Shown here piece after piece: positions 38,711 through 49,379 of a stretch of 64,000 nucleotides of DNA. The translations under genes and the position numbers were made by a program. The stretch spans positions 5,022,001 through 5,086,000 of the forward strand of contig NC_071670.1 in NCBI RefSeq assembly GCF_028554725.1. The letters are read 5' to 3'. Position 1 is the stretch's first letter, and every line of letters starts with the position of its first letter. Under the pieces are notes generated by a model. That model made no database searches. It saw only the letters and a program-made list of their open reading frames with translations, and was not told where the DNA came from. This DNA comes from Zeugodacus cucurbitae. Its lineage: Eukaryota > Arthropoda > Insecta > Diptera > Tephritidae.

Positions 38711-40528
38711 TTTTGTTGAAATATCGAAATTTTTTAACAGTTGAAAATTATGTTTCTTACATCTTAATTAGTTATGAAACCTAAATTATGCAATCAATTA
38801 ATAAATTATCAGTATTTTAAGTTTTATGGACTTTTTGCGTCAAGAATGTAATTATTTTTATTTTTATTTGAATTTCACCTCAACACTTCCACAAGTTGAA
38901 GTTAACATAAGCTAATACCTAAATTACAAACAATTTTCTCGCAGAATCTTCATTACTTTTGTTACTGCAAACAGTAGAGTTCCACACTTCAACAGTACGA
39001 CAATCACTGGCTGGCATTCTCAAGCCATTTACGCATAATAAGGCCGCATAACGGCTTGTCGATGCAGTTACACAGCATATAATAACACTACACACACACA
39101 CACACACATAGCAAACAATGTTGAGCAGCATTTGTGTAGCCAAGCTATACCACAGCAGCCGGCGGCTTTTGGCGTAGAAAGCAAGTATCACGTCTTTAAG
39201 TGTCCGCTGCAGCGACTTTTGCGCCTAAAGGTGCTACTTTGCGGTCTCTAGTAGATTTTTTTACTTATTTTTATAGCAACTACTCTTTAATAGTTATGCT
39301 AAAAGCTTTTTGATGCTGCAGCGTGATTTTAAAAGCAGCTAAAAGCGGCTAAATTGTTGATGAATTGCCACAAGCAATTGCTGACGGCCACAAGCGTTTT
39401 GTGTAATAACAATTAATAACAGCTGAAAAAAACAATAAAAAAATTAAAAAAAAATAAAAAACAAATCCAAAAAAAAAAAATAATAATGAAAAAAAAAACA
39501 ATTTTTTCAACTTAGTTGCAGGCTAAATTAGTGAAGTCTCTTCGTTTTCCATCATGCCACCGTCACTTTATTAAAATTTTTGACAAGCAATTAAACTGCA
39601 TTTCATGCCATCATTAAAGGCCACGACCATTTTTTGTTTTGTTAGTTGAAAAATAGTAGTTCAGCGCGTTGCACTATCATTAATTAAGTAAAATTTTAGT
39701 TTTCATTCGCAGCCATTTTCTTGCCTCATTTATTTTGCCGCAATTAATCACTTTTTGTTGCAACTTTCTGCTGTTGCAGCATCTTATATATGTATATGTA
39801 TAAGCATGCAGTTGGTGTTGCAGCTGTTGGTGGCACACCACAAAATGGCTGCCATGCCGCATACAACGTGCCACCAATTGCCGCTGAGTGCTATCAATCA
39901 TTTATTTACGGCGGCTGATTAATGAGCAGCAAGCGGAGGTAGTTAGAAGAGGTAGAGTTGGGTGGAAGCGAAAAAAAAATTCTAAAATTTTAATAATTAA
40001 AAAAATGTAATTAATTTAAAAATAATATCTAAAACTTTAATAAATAAAAAAAATAAATTAATTTAAAAACAATTAAATATATTTTGAAAAAAAAAAATTT
40101 TTAGCATTCCAAAAAAATTTCTATTAAAAAATACATAAAATATATTTTTAAAAAGTTTATTTTAATAAAAAAAAAATGTGGAAATAATTAAAACAAAACA
40201 TATTTAAAAAAATAATAACTTTTTTAACACATATATAAATATTTAAAATTCATTTTGAAAATTAAAAAAAGTGTAAATTTATAAAAATTTGAAACAAAAA
40301 AATTAATTTATTTAAATAAAATACATTCTTTAAAAAAACACAAAATTTCGAATTAATTTTTAAAATTAAAATCTCAAAATTTATAAAAATTTTCAACAAA
40401 AAAGTTTAATTCAAATAAAAAAATACTTAATAAAAAATTTTATTCATTTATTTTTCATTACATATTTTTTTTATAAAATTTGAAAATTTCTGATATTAAC
40501 GAAAAAATATTTGAAATCTAAAAAAAAT
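38711..40528. other. Non-coding, AT-rich with one island
   Basis: There is an island at 38870-39420 with a (CA)n run at about 39090-39110. The AT-only tract 39960-40500 follows. No gene was recognised. Confidence 0.55.
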
Positions 40529-40570
40529 CTTTCGGGATCCTTTTTTTTGAATCCCGAAATTTCTGGATTT
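40529..40570. repeat. TTTCGGGATCC/AATCCCGAAATTTC words, third locus
   Basis: TTTCGGGATCCTTTTTTTTG followed by AATCCCGAAATTTC. It closely resembles the 36419 locus 4.1 kb away, including the order of the words and the poly-T spacer. Confidence 0.8.
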
Positions 40571-43500
40571 TTTTGGGTTTATTATTAAAAAAAAAAATAA
40601 TAATAATAATTTATTTTAAAATAAGATGCAATAAAAATTTTAAATAAAAAAATCTTTTGAAAATTTTTAAATACATGGAAATTAAATTTTTTTGGTTGTT
40701 GTTATTAGATATTTTTCAGAAGCTACCTGAAAAAACTTTTTTTACAATTATTTTGTTTAAAATTCGATTTTTTGAAAAATAAAATTAAGAAAAAAAAATT
40801 TTAAGAACATTACACAAAAGCAAATGCATTTAAATATATTTAGGAATGAGCAAACATTTTTTTATTTTATTATTAATTATTAATAAAAATTTAAAATAAT
40901 GTGATGCAATAAAATTTTGTAAATAAAATTTACTTTTTTGTTAAAAAAAAACTTTGCCTTCAAAAATAGAAAAAATAATTAAAAATCTTAGATTTTATAA
41001 AATTTTATACAAGTTTTTTTTAATAAGAATTCGTGGGATTTAAAAAAAATTCTGAAATTTTTGTTTCTTTTTTATAAAAATTAGAAGAAAAATAATTAAT
41101 ATTTTTATATATTTAAATTTGAATTTCTTTTTTTTTTTAATTTTTTTAGGACAATGTGTTATTATATCATATAATTAATTATAATTTTATTACAATGAGA
41201 AGAAAAATATTTTCTAAAGTAAATTTTTTTATTTTAATATTTATCTTTTTGTTGAAATGAAAGTTAAAATTTTAATTCTAATATTTAAATAATTTTATAA
41301 GATTTTTTTTATTTGATTTTTATATTTTTTTAATGAGAAAAAATTTTAAAATTAAAATTAAACAATTTTTTAATATTTTTTTTAGTCAAAAAAAATTCTT
41401 AGTGTAAATTGTATGCAAATTTTCTGGAAACCAAAAAACCAACTCTCAGTCTTCTTACTTTTCAACGCCCACTCTACGGCTCCTCCCAACAAATTATGCT
41501 ACCTTGCCTTGCGTGCAAAATAATGCAGCGCTGGCAATTCAATTCAATATTTTCCAATGGCTACGAATTCTATTTTTATGGCATGCAATTATTTCTGCCA
41601 TACCAACAACTGGTCTTGCCACACCAACAATTATGGAAGCATAAAAAAAGAAGCAAGCAGTCACAGGATGAGCTGAATAAATGCCTCCTAAGTGCAGAAA
41701 GCAATGCCATATTATACAGCAAACAACAACAACTACAACAGCAAATTATGTTTAATAGCAGTGACCAAGCAAGCAAGAAAAAAAGTTATTAATGAAAATT
41801 ACAATTCAATGCAAATTGCTGTGGCATGAACGATTGTGACACGCTTGCAACGAAGATACGCTGTGGCGCTGTGGTCGGAGGCAACAGCAGGCGCGGGAGC
41901 AGCACCAATATGCAAACGTTTGCCAGCAATAGCAAGTAAATTGCCGCACTCGGTAGCACAAGCGATGCATGTGGCACCACCGATCCCATCCAGCAAATGG
42001 TCGCCTGCCTGTTGCATGCATTTTCACGCTCGAATTAAAGTAATTTCGCATTTGTCTCTGACCGTTGCATTTGTTTCTGCAAGTTTGGGTGTTGCAACAG
42101 CAATTCGCCAACACCTCAGCGTGGAAAGCACGATTGATGGGCAGGAAGTCAGAGTTTAAGCATTCAAATTTGTTTGTTTGTTGCTGTTGTTGTGGTGATG
42201 GCCTTCAGCCGACATTGAGGCAATTTGTAATAGAAAAAGTTAATTGTTGTGGTGTTTAGAGGTGGGACAAAATACAATTTTTAATAAAACGAAAATAGAA
42301 AAAAAAATATTTTTTAAGAAAATTAAAAATATTTAATAATTAAATAAAAAAATTCAGAATCTTTTTTTTTTTCATTTTAAAACAAAAAAATAAAATAAAT
42401 ATATTAAAAATAAAATAAAAATATTAAAAATAAAATTGATGATATTTTAAAAAACGATATGATTTCAAAAGAACACATTCCAAAAAATAAAAATATTTTT
42501 TTATTAATTAAAATATAATAATTTATTAAATTAAATTATTTTTTGATACTTTTCAATGAAACAATAAAATAAAAATAAATCTTTTTTTATAAAAAATATA
42601 ATAAAATAAAAATACTTTATAAAATTTTAAATTAAAAAAAAACAATAATTTATCACAATTGTAAATAATATTTTTTATATAAAAATAATAAAGTATCCAG
42701 ATATAAATTAAAAAAAATAATTTTGTTAAATAAAATTTTTTTATAAAAAGAATTTAATAATATAAAAATATTTTATAAATTTTTAAATTAAAAATTTTTA
42801 ATAATTTTAAATAATATTTTTTATATAAAATAATAATGAATGAATAAAGATTTTAATTAAAAAAATAGAAATCAATTTTGTTTAATAAAATTTTTTACGT
42901 AAGAAATACCACAAATAGTTTTACTAATAATTTATAAAATTTTAAATATGAAAATTATTTATAACAATTTTTAATAAACATTTTTCATATAAAAATTACT
43001 AAATATAAAAAAAAATATTTTTTACTAAAATTAAAATTAAAAAATTTTAAATAAATTATGTTAAATAATTTTTTTTATAAAATAAATTCTAAAAATAATC
43101 TATAACAATTTTAGACAGTATTTAAAAATAATAAATTATAAAGATTTAAATTAAAAAAAAATCAAAAATTAAATTATTTTTTTATTATTTACAAATTTTG
43201 CCCCATTAGAGTTTTTTTCCAAAATTTTTTTTTTTGTATATTTGTGCTTTGTCTTGGTTTATTAACCCTTGAAAATATTTTTAAACTTGTCCAATAACAT
43301 TAAAAAATGTATTATCAATATTATTGTTACTGCCACCAAATATTATTGTTGTTGTAAATAATTAACTAAAAAAAAAATAAAATTATTGCGATTTTATGTT
43401 ATTGAACATTTTATGCAAATTAAATAACCTTTCCAAATCAGTGCTGAACTCACCCACAATAATTTTTACTACTACGATTGCCTCTGCACTGCTAAACCCT

Positions 43501-43960
43501 GCTCTTCCAAGCGTCCACATGCACACCCACCTTGGCAGGCTGTCCTTTTATGCCCACGCACCTTTGTGGCTTTGTGGCTCACCACTGCACTGCACTGGTC
43601 ATTAAAGCTGGAATTTACGATGGCACTGGCAATGCTGTGCTGTGTGCTGTCTCTACAGATATAAAATCTACATTTCGTTTGTTGTTATTGTTATTGTTGT
43701 GCTTTCTTGTGATTTTCTGCAGCATTGCACCTATTGCCGTTTTTCGTTGCAGCATTTTTATGCGTTGTAGTTTTTATAGCTGGTTTATGACTTGAGTGGG
43801 CGTTGTAAAGGCCAAATCTAACGGTGGTATTTGCCTGGCAGCAAATTTTAAGTGGAAAAATGCCAGTGAATTTGCGATGGAAACGGAGATTGTGAGAGGT
43901 CTTAAAAATGGAAAGGAATTTATTTTAACTAAGTAAAATAAAATAGAAAAATATAAATAA
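40571..43960. other. Non-coding, AT tracts around a balanced island
   Basis: AT-only DNA at 40570-41400 and 42260-43390 flanks a balanced island at 41400-42260 (CAACAA strings) and another at 43400-43870. Several overlapping frames on both strands at 41400-42260 (up to 127 codons, Gln-rich) have no recognisable domain. Confidence 0.55.
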
Positions 43961-43969
43961 AAGCGTTAA

Positions 43970-44960
43970 GGGTGTAAACTATAAAACTTTGCATCTCAAT
44001 AGCTTTCATATTCGTTGAATTAAATTTAAAATATATTAGAAAATACATTTAAATAATTTTTGAGCTTTTAAAAATGTGGAAATACAAAAAAGTTTCAAAG
44101 TGAGCTTTCAAAAGCTTTGTTATTTGAGCTTTTAAGCTTTGTAAAATGATTTTGTCATAAAAAAATTTGAAATAGTGATTACATAATTTTTTTTATTAAT
44201 AGATAAATGAAATAATTTAAAAAGTTCCCTAAAGCTTTAATACCTAGTTGGTTTTTTGAAGATTAAAACTCATATTTTATAACTAAACAATTTTATATGG
44301 TAATTACATTTGCTTTTACAATAATAAAAATGTCAAGAATTTTATAAAGTTCCCAAAAGCTTTCGTACCTAGTTGGTTTTTAAAGCTTTAAGCTCAAATT
44401 TTTAAAGTAAACAGTTTAAAAAAGTGGTGCTGACACTAATAAGTACTTATCAATTTGAATTTTTTTTACAAAAGCTCTGAAAGTTTATTTAGAATATTTA
44501 CAAAAGCACATAATTAATTAGTTAACTACAAGTACATAATTAATTTTGGAAGCTTGAAATCCAGTTCTTTTAATAAAACAGCTTTCAAATTATATGCTGG
44601 TTAAACCGTACTTAATAAATTTAAAATTTGTTCAAAAGCTCTGAAAGTTTATTAGCATAAAGTTTTGGATTTATAAGATCAGACCCATATCTTATTTCAA
44701 AATTGTACTAAAAATTATTTTAAATATGAAACAACAAACCTTTCATAAAGTTTTAAGCTACAAAGCTTTGTAAGCTCGTGCAATCAAAGCTTTGTAAAAC
44801 ACAAATTTTACAAATATATTTTTCTTTATAACTATTTCTATAAAACATAAAACTTAATTTTAAGAACAGCCTTGAAGCTTTTTGAAAGCTTTAAGCTCAA
44901 ATTTGAACTTTTAACTCCGATTCTAATGCCGAAAAGCTCTAAGGAAATTGTATATAATTT
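43970..44960. repeat. AAAGCTTT/AGCTTTT-rich region upstream of the ZP gene
   Basis: AAGCTT, AAAGCTC and GAGCTTTT recur every 20-120 bp. Part is a diverged ~125-bp tandem repeat: AAAGCTTTAATACCTAGTTG at 44231 and AAAGCTTTCGTACCTAGTTG at 44356. Confidence 0.75.
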
Positions 44961-45974
44961 AAAAATGTACCATTTAACCATTATACCGCCCTCACGCTTT
45001 AATTCCATACCATTTGCTTGACCTCACTAAAGCGCTGCCAGCAACATTTGCACTAGGCAGCCGCATTCCATACCCATTTACCACACTGGCATCATGTTTC
45101 ACTCGCTGTTCGCAACAATTCCGAAACAAATTGTTACAATATGCCACATAATGTTGCAGACTCCACGGTACACAGACACAACCAATTGGAAATGTTACTT
45201 TATACCGCTGCTCAATCAACGGCTTTTGCTAAACACATTTGCGTGTGGCAGTGTTTGTGGCTGCGTCTAACCTCAGCCTCAGTGGCAATCGAGTAGCATC
45301 CGTTGTGTGCCATGGCCTCACTTTCTTGCCGTTGCTGTTTGCGGTTCTTTGAGTTCTTTATGCCGTTATTTGGCATGACTTTACCGCAACATTGTCATCG
45401 TACGAATGCGGAAAGCGTGTGGCATGGTGGCGGAGAAGAGCAACCGCACTTGGAAAATCTAAATCAAGTTGGCAATCAAACGGACCTGTGAAATGTAATA
45501 AAAGTGTTGGAAAAAAAACAAAAAAAAAGCGACCACCGGTGATAATTTCAGCTTGGCTGTGTTTCATGTTGTGATTTTTTCTTCTAAGACAATGCTGATG
45601 AGCTTTATGAGGCTTTATGAAAATGGTTGTAGAAAATAAAGACATTAATTTGGAAGACAGGCCGTGTTAATGAAGCGGGTTTGAGGGGACTGTAGTGTCT
45701 TTTTAAATATAGCTTTTAAAGCTCTCACCACATAATGCATATATTCTTCGAAGCATGACAATTAGAGCACTGTGCATTCAAGCTTAAAATTTAGACGTTC
45801 TGGATCAGCTAATTTTCCTAGATTTTATTGCCGCTAAATTAATTTCACATAAGGCCAGTGAAGCCGAAAAGCACAGAGTCTCAACTGAAATTAGTTTTTA
45901 CTAGATTAGTTTTGCTATTAATAAATATTACGTCAGCACGCCTCAAAGTCACACTTGTACTTATTGCACTTACA
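44961..45974. other. Non-coding sequence just upstream of the first coding exon
   Basis: Balanced sequence to about 45550, then mixed. Short frames on both strands have no domain. It is probably the 3' part of the intron that ends at 46003. Confidence 0.5.
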
Positions 45975-46003
45975 CCCCTTTTTGTGTTGTCTTGTCTTTG
46001 CAG
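45975..46003 (+). other. Splice acceptor before the first coding exon of the ZP gene
   Basis: A long T-rich tract (tttttgtgttgtcttgtctttg) broken only by G's and C's runs into CAG at 46001-46003, directly before the ATG at 46004. The reading frame has no ATG in the sequence just upstream, so the coding exon most likely follows an intron and the transcript has at least one upstream leader exon. Confidence 0.75.
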
Positions 46004-49000
46004 ATGCGATTACTACACCGTCAAAGCACCGCCATCATGTCCGGTTGGACCGCGCCGTCCGCCAATCTGCGTTTTGTGCTCGTACTCTGCCTGGCTGTGG
46101 CGCTACTGCCCAGCCCCGGTGCGGCGCGCATGGCTTTCGAGAAGCTGACAGATTTCGATTTCGCCGGCACCACATACTACAGCGTGAAGAATCTGTCGCT
46201 GTACGAGTGTCAGGGTTGGTGTCGTGAGGAGGCCGATTGCCAGGCGGCCGCATTCAGTTTTGTCGTCAATCCATTGTCGCCATCGCAGGAGACACACTGT
46301 CAACTGCAGAACGATTCGTCCGCGCACAATCCATCGGCGGCGCCACAACGTTCCGCCAACATGTATTATATGGTGAAATTGCAGTTGCGCAGCGAGAATG
46401 TCTGCCATCGGCCGTGGGCGTTCGAGCGTGTACCCAATAAGATAATACGCGGTCTCGATAATGCGCTCATCTACACCAGCACCAAGGAGGCCTGCTTGTC
46501 GGCTTGTTTGAATGAGAAACGTTTCGTTTGTCGTTCGGTCGAATATGATTACAATAATATGAAATGTGTTTTGAGTGATTCGGATAGACGTAGCTCGGGT
46601 CAATTTGTACAGCTGGTCGATGCGCAAGGCACGGATTACTTTGAGAACTTGTGTTTGAAACCGGCGCAGGCGTGTAAGAATAATCGTTCGTTTGCCGTCG
46701 CACGCGTGGGTGTATCCGAGGAAAAGGTGGCACAATATGTTGGTCTCCACTACTATACCGATAAGGAATTGCAAGTGACATCGGAGTCGGCTTGCCGCTT
46801 GGCTTGTGAAATCGAAACAGAGTTCTTGTGTCGCTCATTCTTGTACCTTGGTCAGCCACAGGGTTCACAATACAACTGCCGTTTGTTCCATTTGGATCAT
46901 AAGACACTGCCCGATGGTCCTTCAACCTATTTGAACCATGAACGTCCACTGATCGATCATGGTGAACCCATTGGTCAATACTTTGAAAATGCTTGCGAGA
47001 AGACCACCTCACCACCCGGCACTTTGGACAAATTGGACACACTGCCAGTCAGTCTAGACACCACCGAAGATCCCAACTTGACCAACATCACCAGAAATGA
47101 CGTGAACTGCGATAAGACCGGCACCTGTTATGATGGTGAGTAGCTTTGGTCCACGACCAGAGCCTTACTGTCGCGTTATCGTGGGTTGCCGTGCAGTAAG
47201 GTTCATCCACAACAATGTGGCGTCATTTTACTAACCCCAAACGTTTCCTATATTTCTTTCCTTACATCTTCACAGTCTCCGTGCACTGCAAAGACACCCG
47301 CATCGCTGTACAAGTCCGCACCAACAAACCATTCAATGGCCGTATCTACGCTTTGGGCCGTTCGGAGACTTGCAATATCGATGTTATCAACTCGGACGCA
47401 TTCCGTTTGGATCTGACCATGGCTGGACAAGACTGTAATACGCAAAGTGTGGTAAGTCAAACAAAGCTTTTTCTTATTAGTATGCAATATATTCCTATAA
47501 AATGAAGGCGGTATTCATTTCTGCCAAAAATTAAATGGATAAAAAGACGTCTGCGTAAAAGACTGAACCCACGCGCCGCTATAAATGCATCGATTTTTTT
47601 AGAGATTCTTCAAACTTAATTTACGTAAAGTTTGAAGTAGTCTTGCGTTATATAACCTTTCCGATATGAGGGTCCGTTATACCGATATCCGCCTGGCTTC
47701 CCGACCGAGACTCGATAAACCCGTGGTTTCCACTCATCCCTAGCCGCCCGTCGATTCCTCTTGGTAAGCCCGATCTATCGATTTTCTTCATTCTGCCGTC
47801 GATTCCTGTTGGTAAGCCTACTTCGCCTTCCGTCGTTCAGATGTAAAGGATATTTCATATATTTTTATATTTTCATATACTCGTGTTTTCTTGTGAAATC
47901 CGGGAACCATATATTTTTCTATTCCTCCTTTTTTGCGCAACCCCACCTAACCCACAAACCACCATTGCTTATATCTTTTAGACCGGCGTCTATTCGAATA
48001 CTGTCGTACTCCAGCATCACAGCGTTGTTATGACCAAGGCCGATAAGATCTACAAAGTTAAGTGCACTTACGACATGAGCTCGAAGAACATTACCTTCGG
48101 CATGATGCCCATACGCGATCCTGAAATGATCCATATCAACTCATCGCCTGAGGCACCACCACCAAGGATTCGCATACTCGATACACGCCAACGTGAAGTG
48201 GAGACTGTACGCATTGGTGATCGTCTCAACTTCCGCATTGAAATACCCGAAGACAGTAAGCGAAACGACTTGCCTGGCAAAACGCGCCGAATGTCAACTA
48301 ATAATTGGTTTATCTTTACCCTTTACTCCCATTTGATTTTGCTCAAGCTCCCTATGGTATCTTTGCACGTTCCTGCGTCGCGATGGCTAAGGATGCACGC
48401 ACCAGCTTCAAAATCATCGATGACGATGGCTGTCCCACCGATCCGACAATCTTCCCCGGTTTCACCGCCGACGGCAATGCTTTGCAGTCGACCTATGAGG
48501 CCTTCCGTTTCACCGAGAGCTACGGTGTTATCTTCCAGTGTAATGTTAAATACTGTTTGGGTCCTTGCGAACCGGCTGTGTGCGAATGGAATATGGAATC
48601 ATTCGAATCCTTGGGTAGAAGACGTCGTCGTCGCGCTGTCGAAAGGTGAGTGCGCCGGATTTCCCCATTCCTTGAGCCCCTTTGGTTATTTGTCTGTGCT
48701 ATTTCTCTTTCGTTAGCAACGAGACCAAGGAAGCTGATGATGATATGAATATCTCGCAAGAGATTCTAGTCTTGGACTTTGGCGATGAGAAACGTGAATT
48801 CTTCAAGGCAGATCCCAGCACAGATTTTGCCAAAGGTAAATTGTGCTTTTACCAAATTTGCGCAGTTTTATGTGACACTGATTTTTTCTTACACTCCCTC
48901 ACTCTCTCATTTCCGCTCACTTTTTGGTGTTGGTTTTTCTCTCTCTCACCCCATCTCTCTCATCCTCTCCCACTCGCTTTTTTTTGTTCCGCTCTCTCTC

Positions 49001-49173
49001 TCCCTCTTTTCTCCGCTACAGATAAGACCGTCACCATCATTGAGCCCTGCCCCACGAAGACATCCGTTTTGGCGCTGGCCGTCACATGTGCGCTTATGAT
49101 TCTGCTCTACATTTCGACGTTGTTCTGTTATTATATGAAAAAATGGATGCAACCTCATAAGATTGTAGCATAA
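46004..49173 (+). CDS. PAN/apple-ZP domain transmembrane protein (neo/nyo/tyn class), six coding exons
   Basis: Exons are 46004-47135, 47276-47451, 47982-48255, 48348-48645, 48717-48835 and 49022-49173. Every intron is GT-AG, and the joined frame stays open to the TAA at 49171. Numbering from the ATG at 46037 (705 residues), I see a hydrophobic signal segment at about 11-30, then three PAN/apple modules: about 33-115 (C58, C62, C68, C88), 123-206 and 213-320. The last two share a six-cysteine pattern. An acidic/Thr-rich linker follows, then a ZP module at about 371-595 with cysteines 371, 399, 420, 453, 526, 545, 581, 586, 590 and 595. Six arginines at 607-612 form a furin-type site. A transmembrane helix lies at about 669-693, followed by a 12-residue tail. 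Insect proteins of this architecture are secreted by epidermis and organise apical matrix before cuticle forms; that role is inferred from the family. The ATG at 46004, right after the acceptor, would add 11 residues; the one at 46037 (gccatcATG) has the better context. I cannot decide among the paralogues neo, nyo and tyn. Confidence 0.93.
47748..47818 (+). repeat. Two-copy 23-bp direct repeat in a GC-richer block of ZP intron 2
   Basis: CCGTCGATTCCTSTTGGTAA followed by GCC occurs at 47748-47770 and 47796-47818, 48 bp apart, differing at one base. It sits inside a GC-richer block (about 47560-47850) of the 530-bp second intron, which is much longer than the other four introns (140, 92, 71 and 186 bp). 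The block looks inserted, but no terminal inverted repeat was found. Confidence 0.6.
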
Positions 49174-49379
49174 ACAAAATATTAAGCAACACAAAAACCC
49201 ACTCACACACACACACATACATATAAATTTACGAAAAAATAATAACTTAACAGAAGTAAAATAAAAAAAAATAATTGGAGCACAGGGGTATTGGACTAAA
49301 TCAGTAAAAAAAGAGTAATTTTATGCAATGCAAAAAAATGATATTACAACACAAAAATTATAAAAATTAAGTTTTTCAA
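49174..49379 (+). other. Probable 3' untranslated region of the ZP gene
   Basis: The sequence runs from the stop codon through a (CA)n stretch at about 49200-49220 and the first AATAAA at 49260. The true end of the transcript cannot be fixed from sequence alone. Confidence 0.4.
49260..49265 (+). promoter_or_regulatory. Candidate polyadenylation signal AATAAA
   Basis: This is the first AATAAA after the ZP gene stop (87 bp downstream). A second good candidate is at 49626-49631. The sequence is so AT-rich that AATAAA occurs often by chance, so either could be unused. Confidence 0.25.

Noticed and set aside
41409..41792. 127-codon Gln-rich + strand frame
   Set aside because: Its Gln runs come from CAACAA repeats, there is no domain, and it sits between AT-only tracts with no splice sites of quality.
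45992..46003. TTG at 45992 as start of the ZP protein
   Set aside because: It lies inside the polypyrimidine tract and acceptor of the upstream intron. The ATG codons at 46004 and 46037 are better starts.
46103..47042. Long minus-strand frames of 223 and 191 codons
   Set aside because: They are antisense shadows of the first coding exon of the ZP gene, whose + strand product has clear PAN modules.
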